Origin: Clostridia bacterium
GTDB lineage: Bacteria > Bacillota > Clostridia > Oscillospirales > Acutalibacteraceae
Length of the DNA: 64,000 nt
Reading direction: 5' to 3'
Assembly (NCBI GenBank): GCA_017502085.1
Contig: JAFVVQ010000021.1
Span: 1-64,000, forward strand
Below are positions 1-11,492 of the stretch, in pieces. The position numbers and the translations under genes are program-made. Positions within the stretch are counted from its first letter, which is position 1. Each line of letters begins with the position of its first letter. Under the pieces are notes generated by a model. The model was not told the DNA's origin, ran no database searches, and saw only the letters and a list, made by a program, of their open reading frames with translations.

Positions 1-1
1 T

Positions 2-859
2 CTCGCAGTTCTCCTCGCAGTTGCAATGCTCTTCTCATTCGCAGCTTGCGGCGGTAACGAAGAACCCGAAACCACAACAGCAGCTCCCGTTGAAGAATCA
101 ACAGACGCACCTGCAACAGATGCTCCCGCAACAGACGCACCCGCAGTTGACGATCCTTCAGTTGCAGATCCTTCAACAGCTGACCCCTCAGCAGTTGATC
201 CCTCTGCTCCCGCAGCAACAGCTATGCCCGAGGGCAAGGAAGCTATCGTTGCATATTTCAACACAGCTGTCAACGCTGTCAAGACAAACGCAAAGAGCGT
301 TAAGCACCACTATTCAAGCATTTCAATCACAGGTCAGACAAAGTTCCCCAAGCTTATTGACACAGCTATGAAGCTTTTTGGCGGCGCTGATGCATTCATC
401 AACGATCAGCTTGCAAAACAGAGCAAGGGCGAACAGACCTATACAGGCGCAGACATCAAGGCTAAGTTCCCCGTTGAAACAGAAAGCTACGCAAGTAAGC
501 TTACCGCTGCTGACGTAAGCTCAGCAAACGTTGTTGAAAAGGACGGCAAGTACGTTGTTACTCTCGTTCTTGTCAGCGATGCAAAGAGCTCAACCGTTAA
601 GCACGGTCAGGGTCACGCTCCCAAGGCTTTCAACGTTGTTCTTCCCGGTGTTGTTAACGACAACGTTCCCGGTCCCGTAGCAGGTATGCTCGGCGGCGAG
701 GCTGAAATGAACTATCCCGCTTGCAAGGTTATTGCGACAATCGATCCCGCAACAGGTAACGTTGTTAATGCTGAATATTTTGTTAACTGGACAATCAATT
801 TCGGCGATAACATTGTTCTCCCCTTCACCACACACGATTTATACACAATCAATTTCTGA
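2..859 (+). CDS. Lipoprotein of unknown function, 5' end cut by window edge
   Basis: The reading frame is open from base 2, so the start codon lies upstream of the window. The first visible residues are a hydrophobic signal-peptide core ending in a lipobox (LFSFAAC, Cys codon at 47-49), so the protein is probably lipid-anchored on the outer face of the membrane. After the Cys comes a low-complexity Thr/Ala/Pro/Asp linker of about 50 residues (repeats of ATDAP and DPSxxD), then a folded domain of about 210 residues that I do not recognise. That domain contains a Lys/His-rich stretch (AKSVKHHYSS) and ends in a Tyr/Phe-rich beta-like tail. Sugar-binding or surface-adhesion roles are possible, but nothing in the sequence decides between them. 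Confidence 0.8.
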   Translation, partial: LAVLLAVAMLFSFAACGGNEEPETTTAAPVEESTDAPATDAPATDAPAVDDPSVADPSTADPSAVDPSAPAATAMPEGKEAIVAYFNTAVNAVKTNAKSVKHHYSSISITGQTKFPKLIDTAMKLFGGADAFINDQLAKQSKGEQTYTGADIKAKFPVETESYASKLTAADVSSANVVEKDGKYVVTLVLVSDAKSSTVKHGQGHAPKAFNVVLPGVVNDNVPGPVAGMLGGEAEMNYPACKVIATIDPATGNVVNAEYFVNWTINFGDNIVLPFTTHDLYTINF

Positions 860-876
860 TTACATAAAAAATAAGA

Positions 877-900
877 GGTGACCGTCTCAGGGCGGTCACC
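877..900 (+). terminator. Hairpin after the lipoprotein gene
   Basis: GGTGACCG pairs perfectly with CGGTCACC across an 8-nt loop, 18 bp after the lipoprotein stop codon. The following bases (ATTATTG) are only weakly U-rich, so termination may be partial and pduL may be transcribed by read-through or from the TATAAT at 913-918, which has no obvious -35 box. Confidence 0.55.
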
Positions 901-944
901 ATTATTGCGTTATATAATAAAATTTTGGATAAAGGTGATTTATT

Positions 945-1517
945 ATGAAGAAAGAAGTACTTGTTGAAACATCTGCACGTCACGTGCACGTAAGCCGCGC
1001 TGACCTTGATATTCTTTTCGGCGAAGGCTATGAACTCACACACAAAAAAGACCTCTCACAGCCCGGTCAGTATGCTTGCGAAGAAAGAGTTGCAGTTGTC
1101 GGCTCAAAGTCAAGCTTCCCCGCAGTTTCAATCCTCGGTCCCGTTCGTCCCTCAACTCAGGTTGAACTTTCACTCACAGATGCAAGAAGCATCGGTGTCA
1201 GCGCTCCCGTAAGAGAAAGCGGCGATATCGCAGGTACAGGCACTTGCAAACTCGTTGGCCCCAAGGGTGAAGTTGAAATCGAATGCGGTGTTATCACTGC
1301 AAAGAGACACATCCACGCTACTCCCGCAGACGCAGAGAAATACGGTCTTGAGGATAAGCAGGTTGTCTGCGTTAAGGTTGAATCCGACGGCAGAAGCCTT
1401 ATCTTTGATGACGTTGTTGTAAGAGTCAACCCCAACTTTGCTCTTGCAATGCACATCGATACCGACGAATCAAACGCTGCAGGCGCAGTTCCCGGTATGA
1501 TGGGTGAAATCCTTTAA
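945..1517 (+). CDS. pduL: Phosphate propanoyltransferase (PduL-type phosphotransacylase)
   Basis: This 190-residue protein matches the PduL family, which swaps CoA and phosphate on short acyl groups (acetyl- or propionyl-CoA to the acyl phosphate) and is unrelated to Pta. Visible signatures are the two metal-binding histidine motifs RHVHVS (H13, H15) and RHIHAT (H122, H124), the LGPVRP segment with its conserved Arg near residue 68, and the C-terminal MHIDTDE motif (H170). The length fits free-standing PduL enzymes, and no N-terminal shell-targeting extension is visible, so a cytosolic role in acetate or propionate formation is more likely than a microcompartment role. No microcompartment shell genes are nearby. 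The ATG is preceded by AAAGGTGA. Confidence 0.93.
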   Translation: MKKEVLVETSARHVHVSRADLDILFGEGYELTHKKDLSQPGQYACEERVAVVGSKSSFPAVSILGPVRPSTQVELSLTDARSIGVSAPVRESGDIAGTGTCKLVGPKGEVEIECGVITAKRHIHATPADAEKYGLEDKQVVCVKVESDGRSLIFDDVVVRVNPNFALAMHIDTDESNAAGAVPGMMGEIL

Positions 1518-1539
1518 TTTCAGATTAGTACATAAAATT

Positions 1540-1573
1540 AACCGCCTTGGTCTGCTGACCTCGGCGGTTTTTT
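1540..1573 (+). terminator. Terminator between convergent pduL and argS
   Basis: AACCGCC (1540-1546) pairs with GGCGGTT (1563-1569), with a second inner GGTC/GACC stem, and is followed by TTTTTT on the + strand. It ends the pduL transcript. The AT-rich 5' flank may let it also act on argS from the other strand. Confidence 0.85.
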
Positions 1574-1580
1574 GTTGGTC

Positions 1581-3326
1581 TTACATACTTTCGGGAACGG
1601 TGATGCTGAACATTGTGAGGATATTCTTCAGAACGTTCTTGACGCACAGGCACAGGCTGAGTCTTGCCTGCATCAAAGCTTCATCCTCGCAGTTGACTCT
1701 GCAAGCGTTATAGAATTTATGGAAGAGTGTTGCAAGGTCAACGGCATAGCGTGTGATCTTGGCGGGGTCATAGTTCTTTGCAGAGAGGATGATTTCATCG
1801 GTGAGGGCCGAAAGATGTCTGATGAGTTCCTTTTCTTCGTTTGCCGAAAGAAGTGCGAGTTCGGGGATTGTGCATTCTCTTGCGCTCTTGCCTTCGCTCT
1901 CAAGCTTCTTGAGGATGCTACAGATTCTTGCGTGAGCATACTGACAATAGTAAACGGGATTCTGTGAGCTCTGTTCAACTGCAAGATCGAGATCGAAATC
2001 CATCTGTGAACCCGGCTCTCTCATATTGAATAGGAAACGGACTGCATCGATGGGGATTTCTTCAAGCAGGTCAACGAGAGTGATTGCCTTGCCCGAGCGT
2101 TTGCTCATTCTGACTACCTCACCGTCACGGGTAAGGCGTACAAGCTGCATAAGGATGATATCAAGGTCATCGCCGTTGCAGCCGATTGCATCGAGCGCAC
2201 CCTTCATTCTGGCTACGTGACCGTGGTGGTCTGCGCCCCAGATGTTGATTGCTCTGTCGAAGCCTCTTATCTGAAGCTTGTTGCGGTGGTATGCGATGTC
2301 AGCGGCAAAATACGTGGGGTTGCCGTTTGTTCTGATGAGAACTTCGTCCTTGAGTTCAAGCTTTTCGATTTCTTCGGGAGTCTTGCCTTCTTTGAGGAGT
2401 CTTGCGCCGAGAACTTCCTTATTCTTATACCATACGGCACCGTCTTTTTCGTATGTGAGGCCCTTGTTCTTCATAATATCAAGGGTTTCGGCAAGCTCGC
2501 CGCCGTTGTGGAGCGTGCTTTCAAGGAACCATGTATCGTATTCGATGCGGTACTTTGTGAGGTTTTCCTTCATTGCCGCAATGTTTTTGGGCAGAGCGTA
2601 GTCGACGAGAGCCTTCCTGCGCTCGGCTTCGGTTGCGGTGATGTACTTATCGCCGTGAATCTCTGCGAATTCCTTGGCTCGAACAATGATATCCTCACCG
2701 TGGTAGCTGTCCTCGGGAAGTTCGGGAGCATTTTCGCCAAGGTAAAGCTGCTGATATCTGATATCGAGCGAAAGACCGAATTTATCAATCTGGTTACCTG
2801 CATCATTTACGTAGAATTCTCTGCTGACGTTGTAGCCGGCGCAGTCCATAACGGATGCAAGGCAGTCGCCGAGTGCACCGCCTCTGGCATTGCCCATATG
2901 CATAGGACCTGTGGGATTGGCGGAAACAAATTCGATATTGATTTTCTTGCCGCCGCCGTAGTTGGAACGGCCGTAGTCAGCACCTTTTTCGAGAATATCC
3001 TGAATGATGCATGCATTGAAACTTTCTCTGAGATAGAAGTTGAGGAAACCGGGGCCGGCAACTTCGCATCTTTCGATGAAGGTATCACAGAGCTCAAGAC
3101 GGCTGATGATAGCCTCGGCGATCTTTCTGGGAGCGGAGCGAAGGTCTCTTGCCCAAGCCATAGCGGCGTTTGATGAATAATCGCCGTTATCTCTGTTTGC
3201 GGGGACTTCGACGATAAAATCGCTTAAGGGTGCGGCGGGGAATTCGCCGTCTGCAACGGCTCTGCCTGCTGCTTCGAGGATAGCTGTTCTGATTTCGTTG
3301 ACAGCCTGTTTAACTAAAAGTGACAT
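1581..3326 (-). CDS. argS: Arginyl-tRNA synthetase
   Basis: Class I aminoacyl-tRNA synthetase of 581 residues, which charges tRNA-Arg with arginine using ATP. It has the ArgS N-terminal domain (about residues 1-95), the HIGH-type signature within PTGPMHMGNARGG (H143-M-G-N146), a KMSKS-equivalent MSKRSG in the C-terminal half of the catalytic core, and the all-alpha DALR anticodon-binding domain ending in FSITVPESM, a close match to the family C-terminus. The length is typical. It is the last gene of the leftward ddl-DUF1934-argS group, with only 2 bp between the upstream stop and its ATG. No T-box leader is visible. Confidence 0.97.
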   Translation of the reverse strand: MSLLVKQAVNEIRTAILEAAGRAVADGEFPAAPLSDFIVEVPANRDNGDYSSNAAMAWARDLRSAPRKIAEAIISRLELCDTFIERCEVAGPGFLNFYLRESFNACIIQDILEKGADYGRSNYGGGKKINIEFVSANPTGPMHMGNARGGALGDCLASVMDCAGYNVSREFYVNDAGNQIDKFGLSLDIRYQQLYLGENAPELPEDSYHGEDIIVRAKEFAEIHGDKYITATEAERRKALVDYALPKNIAAMKENLTKYRIEYDTWFLESTLHNGGELAETLDIMKNKGLTYEKDGAVWYKNKEVLGARLLKEGKTPEEIEKLELKDEVLIRTNGNPTYFAADIAYHRNKLQIRGFDRAINIWGADHHGHVARMKGALDAIGCNGDDLDIILMQLVRLTRDGEVVRMSKRSGKAITLVDLLEEIPIDAVRFLFNMREPGSQMDFDLDLAVEQSSQNPVYYCQYAHARICSILKKLESEGKSARECTIPELALLSANEEKELIRHLSALTDEIILSAKNYDPAKITRYAVDLATLFHKFYNACRVNCEDEALMQARLSLCLCVKNVLKNILTMFSITVPESM

Positions 3327-3328
3327 TT

Positions 3329-3754
3329 TTATACCTCCTGATTTTTAACTGCAACGGTGATATTCAGATCATTCTCCGATGCAAGGTCATTGTTGAAATC
3401 AATCGTGTATGAAAAACGGAGTGTTCCGCCGTTTTCGTTCATATCGGTGAACATATTTTTTGTGTAAACGCCCATCATCAGCTCGCCGAACGGAGTCTGA
3501 TAAAAACAGGTATGTCTGCGGTCTTTTTCGATGATAAGCTCGGTGTTGTATTTACCCGTACGGGTCATAGTGAGAGTGCCGTTGCTGTATTTCAGCGTGG
3601 TTGTGCATCCTCGCAGCTCCTCGTCTGTTTCAAGATAGGTGACAGTGAACCCGTCGGGTTTGAAATCCAGAGTACCGCTTGTCGTCAGTTCGCAGGACAT
3701 TTCTTCACCGTCCTGGATGTGGCGGTCCGTAATTTTAACTACTGCATCTTTCAT
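3329..3754 (-). CDS. DUF1934 (YwiB-like) beta-barrel protein
   Basis: A protein of 141 residues made mostly of predicted beta strands, with the DUF1934 pattern: an N-terminal KITDRHIQDGEE strand, LxYxEtdEelrGCTTTLKY, and the MGVYTKNM segment. This family includes Bacillus subtilis YwiB, which is also encoded immediately before argS, so the gene order supports the call. Members form small lipocalin-like barrels of unknown ligand. It sits 11 bp after ddl and 2 bp before argS, so the three are very likely cotranscribed. The function remains unknown. Confidence 0.82.
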   Translation of the reverse strand: MKDAVVKITDRHIQDGEEMSCELTTSGTLDFKPDGFTVTYLETDEELRGCTTTLKYSNGTLTMTRTGKYNTELIIEKDRRHTCFYQTPFGELMMGVYTKNMFTDMNENGGTLRFSYTIDFNNDLASENDLNITVAVKNQEV

Positions 3755-3765
3755 TTTTGTTTACC

Positions 3766-4821
3766 TTATCTTTCCATTGCAAGCTGAAGAAGTTTGTCAA
3801 GCAACTCGGAATAGGGGACACCCGAAGCGGCAAAAAGCTTGGGATACATACTGATTGAGGTAAAGCCGGGGATGGTGTTGGGCTCGTTGAGAAGGATATC
3901 TCCGTTTTCACGCACGAAGAAATCGACTCTTGTGAAGCCTGAGCATCCGAGTGCTCTGTATGCGTTGATTGCGGCGTTCTGAACGGCCTTGAGCATATCG
4001 TCGGAAAGCCTTGCGGGAATATGGAGTTCACTTTCATTTGCAAGGTATTTCGCATCGTAATCGTAGAATTCGTTGCAAGGCACGACCTCTCCTATGACTG
4101 AAGCGACAGGTTCGCTGTTGCCCATAACGGCGCATTCAACCTCCATACCGACGATGCCCTCTTCAAGAACAACCTTGACGTCGTGCTCAAAAGCCTTTTC
4201 ACAGGCGGCTGCGAGTTCTTCGATATTTTTTGCTTTGCTGATACCGACTGACGAACCTGCGTTTGCGGGTTTTACAAAAATCGGGAAGCCGAGTTTTTCA
4301 GCCGCACCTTCCAGAAGGGCGGTTCTGTTGCCTTTATAAGCGTATTTGTCGAATGCAGTCCACTTTGCCTGGGGGATGCCGTGAAAGTCTGCCATGGCGT
4401 TTGTGAAGGCTTTATCCATGCAAATTGCACTTGCTGCAGTGTTGCATCCGACGTAGGGTATGCCCGAAATCTCGAGGAGACCCTGCATTGTGCCGTCTTC
4501 ACCGTTTTTGCCGTGGAGCACGGGGAAAACAACATCGATATGCTCGACAGTGCCGCTTGCAAGACGGATGATGCCGTGGTGTGAACGGTCGCAGGAAATA
4601 ACTGCGGGTTCAAGCAGAGATTCGTCGGCAAGCCATCCGCTGTCAGGCAGGAGGTCGGGAGAGCCGTTGAAAACAAAGCATCTGCCGTCTTTTGTGATAC
4701 CCATCGGGACGACGTCATATTTTTCTGCAGGAATATTTTTCATTACTGATGAGGCGGAATTGAGCGAAACATCGTGCTCGCTTGAAACACCGCCGAAAAG
4801 AACAAGAACCTTTTTCTTCAT
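3766..4821 (-). CDS. ddl: D-alanine--D-alanine ligase
   Basis: ATP-grasp enzyme of 351 residues that joins two D-alanines for peptidoglycan precursor synthesis. Signatures are LFGGVSSEHDVSLNSA at the N-terminus, HGKNGEDGTMQGLLEISGIPYVG, the ATP-grasp VKPANAGSSVGI loop, and the metal-binding LNEPNTIPGFTSISMYP near the C-terminus. The ATG at 4821 was chosen over an upstream in-frame GTG at 4830 because AAGGTG ends 6 bp before this ATG and overlaps the GTG. It is the first gene of the leftward group with DUF1934 and argS. The omega-loop segment contains YDYDAKYL, the type linked to D-Ala-D-Ala rather than D-Ala-D-Lac synthesis. Confidence 0.95.
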   Translation of the reverse strand: MKKKVLVLFGGVSSEHDVSLNSASSVMKNIPAEKYDVVPMGITKDGRCFVFNGSPDLLPDSGWLADESLLEPAVISCDRSHHGIIRLASGTVEHIDVVFPVLHGKNGEDGTMQGLLEISGIPYVGCNTAASAICMDKAFTNAMADFHGIPQAKWTAFDKYAYKGNRTALLEGAAEKLGFPIFVKPANAGSSVGISKAKNIEELAAACEKAFEHDVKVVLEEGIVGMEVECAVMGNSEPVASVIGEVVPCNEFYDYDAKYLANESELHIPARLSDDMLKAVQNAAINAYRALGCSGFTRVDFFVRENGDILLNEPNTIPGFTSISMYPKLFAASGVPYSELLDKLLQLAMER

Positions 4822-4921
4822 TTCAATCACCTTCGGTCAAAATATATAAATGCGCATAAACATCCATTATAGTTTTCTAATTTTATTATATTATCACAAC
4901 GGTTGAAAATAGTCAACAATC

Positions 4922-5205
4922 ATTTGAGTGAAGAATGAATAGTGAATAGTGAAAAGTTAAGGGTGGGCTGCGCCCACACCCTTTGTAAAGTGAAAAGTAA
5001 CTTGAGTGAATAGTGAAAAGTTAAGGGTGGGCGTTGCCCACGCCCTTTGTAAAGTGAAAAGTAACTTGAGTGAATAGTGAAGAGTTGAGGGTGGGCGTTG
5101 CCCACGCCCTTTGTAAAGTGAAAAGTAATTTGAGTGAAAAGTGAAGAGTTGAGGGTGGGCTGCGCCCACACCCATTTTAAGTGAAGAGTGTTATGAGTGA
5201 AAAGG
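4922..5205. repeat. Intergenic 64-bp tandem repeat cluster A (four hairpins)
   Basis: Four tandem copies of a unit of about 64 bp lie between divergent ddl and the unknown gene at 5408. Each unit has an A/G-rich head built from GAGTGAATAGTGAAAAGTT variants, a GC hairpin (GGTGGGC-GTT-GCCCACGCC or GGTGGGC-TGC-GCCCACACC), and a tail TTTGTAAAGTGAAAAGTAACTT. Start-to-start spacing of the internal units is 64-65 bp (5001, 5065, 5129). Reading frames through the array are simple by-products of the repeat and lack ribosome binding sites. Confidence 0.92.
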
Positions 5206-5362
5206 TCGCAGATGCTCACGTCTGATTTTATTACGGAGTCTGCAATACGGAATTATTTTTGTGATTATGTCGGTTTTCTTCCTGAAATGCCTTTATAATA
5301 TAAAAATATTTTTATATAATTGTATTATTATTCTAATATAGAATTAATATATAGATAGAATA

Positions 5363-5371
5363 TGTTATAAT
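5363..5371 (+). promoter_or_regulatory. Extended -10 promoter of the unknown gene-gyrB-gyrA group
   Basis: TG-T-TATAAT (5363-5371) is an extended -10 element in a strongly AT-rich stretch, 37 bp before the ATG at 5408. No good -35 is present, as expected for extended -10 promoters. Confidence 0.6.
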
Positions 5372-5407
5372 AACGTGTAAATATTTTCTTATAAAAGGAG
5401 AATCACT

Positions 5408-8312
<2,905 letters not shown>

Positions 8313-8348
8313 ATCTGAGTACCGACTCAAGAAAGGACTGAACAGATT

Positions 8349-10871
8349 ATGAGCTTTGGTGACGCACGCGACACCCAGAAAATCATAAACGTTGATCTGA
8401 ATAAGGAAGTGCGCAAATCGTTCCTCGACTACTCGATGACGGTTATCACATCCCGTGCGCTTCCCGATGTAAGAGACGGCCTTAAGCCCGTACATCGCAG
8501 AATTCTTTATACAATGCACGAAAACGGTCTTACCCCCGACAAGGCGTACAGAAAGTGCGCCGATACCGTCGGTGCGGTGCTCGGCCGTTACCATCCCCAC
8601 GGCGACGCATCGGTTTACGATGCAATGGTAAGACTTGCCCAGACTTTCTCAATGAGATATACTCTTGTTGACGGTCACGGCAACTTCGGCTCCGTTGACG
8701 GTGACCCCCCGGCAGCATACCGTTATACGGAGTCCAGAATGAGCAAAATCGCACTGAGAATGCTCACCGATATTGACAAGGATACCGTTGATTTCACAAC
8801 CAACTACGACGACCGTCTCAAAGAACCCACCGTACTGCCTTCAAGGTTCCCTAATCTTCTTGTCAACGGCTCTGTCGGTATCGCTGTCGGTATGGCTTCA
8901 AATATTCCGCCTCACAACCTCGGAGAGGTTATCGACGGTATGTGCGCTCTTATCGATAATCCCGATATCGACCTCGACGGTCTTATGGAGCATATCAAAG
9001 GCCCCGATTTCCCCACAAAGGGCGTTATTATGGGCAGAGCGGGTATCAGAGCCGCTTATTCAACGGGCAGGGGTAAAATCACTCTGCGCGCAAAGACCGA
9101 AATTATTGAGAAAAAGAACGGCAGATTTGAAATTCAGGTCACCGAGATTCCTTATATGGTCAACAAGGCAAGGCTCATAGAGAGTATCGCAAACCTTGTC
9201 AAGGATAAGAGAATCGAAGGCATTTCTGACGTTAACGACTATTCGTCAAAGAAGGGTATGCTGATTTCAATTGACCTCAAGAGAGATGCAAATCCTCAGG
9301 TTGTTCTCAATCAGCTTTTCTCATATACTCAGCTTCAGGATACATTCGGTGTTATTATGATTGCACTTGTCAACGGTGAGCCCAAGCAGCTTACTCTCAA
9401 GGAAGTGCTTAATCACTATATCAAATTCCAGTCTGAAGTTATCGTCAGAAGAACAAGATATGACCTCAAAAAGGCTATGGACAGAGCACATATCCTTGAA
9501 GGTCTTGCAAAAGCTATTGATATCGTTGACGATATCATTGCAACAATCAGAGCTTGTAAGGGCGGTCAGGCGGAAGCAAAGACCGCAATCATGGAAAAAT
9601 TCGATTTCGACGAGCCTCAGGCAGCTGCTATCGTGGCATTCCGTCTCGGTCAGCTCGCAGGTCTTGAAATTCTCAAGATTCAGAACGAACTCGATGAACT
9701 CAAAGAGAAGATTGCCGAATATAACTCCATCCTTGCCGACGAAGCAAAGGTTCTTGAAATCGTCAAGACAGAGGCTATGGCAATCCGTGACAAATTCGCA
9801 GACGAAAGAAATACCGAAATCGTCAACGTTTCGGGCGAGGTTGATATCGAAGACCTTATTCCCGAAGAAACCTGCGTATTCACTCTCACGAATATGGGCT
9901 ATATCAAGCGCATCCCGATGAGTGAATATAAGCAGCAGAACAGAGGCGGCAGAGGCGTCAAGGGTCTCACACGCCGTGAAGAAGACGTCGTCAAGACAAT
10001 GTTCACCTGCTCGACTCACGATTACGTTATGTTCTTCACAACGAAGGGCAGAGCATACAGACTCAAGGGCTACGAAATCCCCGAGGGTTCACGTCAGAGC
10101 AAGGGTATGAATATCGTCAACCTTCTTCCGATTGAAGAGGGCGAACGTGTTTCGGCAATGATCAGAGTTCCTGAGTTCGGAGAGGAGAATTACTTCCTCT
10201 GCATGGCAACAAGAAACGGTATCATCAAGCGTACCGAACTTGATCTCTATAAGAATATTCGCAAGAGCGGTATTATTGCCATCAATCTCGATGACGACGA
10301 TGAACTTGCATGGGTCAAGCTGACCGAGGGCAACGATAACCTCATCGTTGCAACCAAGAAGGGTATGTCAATCTCCTTTAATGAGCAGGGCGCAAGAGCC
10401 ATCGGCAGAACCGCAAGAGGCGTTAAGGCCATCGAGCTTAAAGAGGGTGACGAGGTTATCGGAATGGATATTCTTGTTCCCGGCAAAAAGGTGCTTACCG
10501 TCAGCGAAACGGGTTACGGCAGACTCAGTGAGATTGATAATTACCGTCTGCAGTCAAGAGGCGGTAAGGGTCTGACAAACTACCACGTCAAGGATTACGG
10601 CGACGTTGCAACCGTTGAGGTTGTTGATCCCGCTGATGATCTGATGCTTATTTCGACCGACGGTATTATCATCCGAATTCCGATGGGCGGCGAAAAAGGT
10701 ATCCGCCTTTGCGCAAGACCTTCAAAGGGAGTTCGTGTTATGAAGGTGACCGAGGGTGAAAAGCTTATCACTGCTGTTGCGGTTGCCGTTGAGGATGATG
10801 ATGCTTCAGCCGATACGGTTGATGACGGAAATACGGCTGAAGAAACCGCAGAGGTACAGACCGAAGAGTAA
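8349..10871 (+). CDS. gyrA: DNA gyrase subunit A
   Basis: DNA-cleaving subunit of gyrase, 840 residues, encoded 36 bp after gyrB. The catalytic tyrosine is Y126 in [10 protein letters not shown], next to R125. The C-terminal beta-pinwheel carries the gyrase-specific GyrA box [10 protein letters not shown], which separates it from ParC. The quinolone-resistance region reads [12 protein letters not shown], so the residue equivalent to E. coli Ser83 is alanine (A87). The C-terminus ends in an acidic tail ([21 protein letters not shown]), as in other gyrases where it tunes supercoiling. The length is normal. Confidence 0.97.
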   Translation: MSFGDARDTQKIINVDLNKEVRKSFLDYSMTVITSRALPDVRDGLKPVHRRILYTMHENGLTPDKAYRKCADTVGAVLGRYHPHGDASVYDAMVRLAQTFSMRYTLVDGHGNFGSVDGDPPAAYRYTESRMSKIALRMLTDIDKDTVDFTTNYDDRLKEPTVLPSRFPNLLVNGSVGIAVGMASNIPPHNLGEVIDGMCALIDNPDIDLDGLMEHIKGPDFPTKGVIMGRAGIRAAYSTGRGKITLRAKTEIIEKKNGRFEIQVTEIPYMVNKARLIESIANLVKDKRIEGISDVNDYSSKKGMLISIDLKRDANPQVVLNQLFSYTQLQDTFGVIMIALVNGEPKQLTLKEVLNHYIKFQSEVIVRRTRYDLKKAMDRAHILEGLAKAIDIVDDIIATIRACKGGQAEAKTAIMEKFDFDEPQAAAIVAFRLGQLAGLEILKIQNELDELKEKIAEYNSILADEAKVLEIVKTEAMAIRDKFADERNTEIVNVSGEVDIEDLIPEETCVFTLTNMGYIKRIPMSEYKQQNRGGRGVKGLTRREEDVVKTMFTCSTHDYVMFFTTKGRAYRLKGYEIPEGSRQSKGMNIVNLLPIEEGERVSAMIRVPEFGEENYFLCMATRNGIIKRTELDLYKNIRKSGIIAINLDDDDELAWVKLTEGNDNLIVATKKGMSISFNEQGARAIGRTARGVKAIELKEGDEVIGMDILVPGKKVLTVSETGYGRLSEIDNYRLQSRGGKGLTNYHVKDYGDVATVEVVDPADDLMLISTDGIIIRIPMGGEKGIRLCARPSKGVRVMKVTEGEKLITAVAVAVEDDDASADTVDDGNTAEETAEVQTEE

Positions 10872-10916
10872 AATAATTCTTATGGATAATAATAACAAAA
10901 AATTTTTTTCAAACAC

Positions 10917-10946
10917 TTGACAGATTAAACAATATGTTGTTATTAT
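10917..10946 (+). promoter_or_regulatory. Promoter of mgsA
   Basis: TTGACA (10917-10922), 18-bp spacer, TATTAT (10941-10946), 46 bp before the mgsA ATG. The position fits a vegetative sigma-A promoter. Confidence 0.7.
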
Positions 10947-10991
10947 ATCCTATATTAGCAGTTATTCAAATCAAAAAGAAAGGGGAAGCAT

Positions 10992-11405
10992 ATGAACATT
11001 GCGATTATTGCGCACGACGCAAAAAAAGAACTTATGACCCAGTTTTGTATTGCATATTGCGGCATTCTGAGCCGTCACAATATTTATGCTACGGGCACAA
11101 CGGGTAAAATGGTTGCAGAGGCAACAGGTCTTGATATTACGAGATTCCTTAGCGGAACTCAGGGCGGTGCTGAACAAGTGGCATCCAGAATCGCCTGCAA
11201 TGAAATTGACCTTTTGCTTATTTTCAGGGACCCGCTGACGGCGAAACCTCACGAGCCTAACGAAGCAACTCTTCTCAGACTCTGTGATGTTCATAATGTT
11301 CCCGTTGCAACAAATATCGCCACGGCTGAGGCGCTCATTCACTCTCTTGCAAGAGGCGACCTTGACTGGCGTGAAATCGTAAATCCCAAAAACAATCAGG
11401 GATAA
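10992..11405 (+). CDS. mgsA: Methylglyoxal synthase
   Basis: Cytosolic enzyme of 137 residues that removes phosphate from dihydroxyacetone phosphate to give methylglyoxal, a bypass of lower glycolysis used when phosphate is limiting. Family signatures are IAHDAKKELM at the N-terminus, ATGTTG, SGTQGGAEQ (usually SGPLGG), the catalytic Asp region DLLLIFRDP, and the phosphate-binding PHEPN. The length matches the family minimum. The ATG follows AAAGGGGAAG. It has its own promoter and is followed by a GC hairpin, so it is probably monocistronic. Confidence 0.95.
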   Translation: MNIAIIAHDAKKELMTQFCIAYCGILSRHNIYATGTTGKMVAEATGLDITRFLSGTQGGAEQVASRIACNEIDLLLIFRDPLTAKPHEPNEATLLRLCDVHNVPVATNIATAEALIHSLARGDLDWREIVNPKNNQG

Positions 11406-11418
11406 AAATGTTTTTTCG

Positions 11419-11442
11419 GGGGTCGTCTTGAATGACGACCCC
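11419..11442. terminator. Perfect hairpin after mgsA
   Basis: GGGGTCGTC pairs perfectly with GACGACCCC around TTGAAT. There is no U-run downstream on the + strand (the T-run lies on the 5' side), so it may be a weak terminator or an mRNA 3'-end protector. Confidence 0.55.
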
Positions 11443-11492
11443 ATTTGCACATTAATATGACTTGATATTTTTTCAGGAAAGAAGAATAAAAC

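Noticed and set aside
2217-3173. Long + strand frame opposite argS (318 codons).
   Set aside because: It mirrors the codon bias of argS on the other strand; no SD and no recognisable domain. The same applies to the frame at 9321-10019 opposite gyrA and 57482-58306 opposite scfB.
4922-5205. Tandem 64-bp repeats as a possible CRISPR array.
   Set aside because: There are no unique spacers; the whole unit repeats, and no cas gene is present.
4920-5219. Open frames across the repeat clusters (also near 47686-48008).
   Set aside because: They translate the repeat itself, lack SD sequences, and vary between clusters.
11450-11492. T-box leaders before hisS, aspS, trpS or argS.
   Set aside because: The gaps are too short or lack the T-box core and specifier stem.
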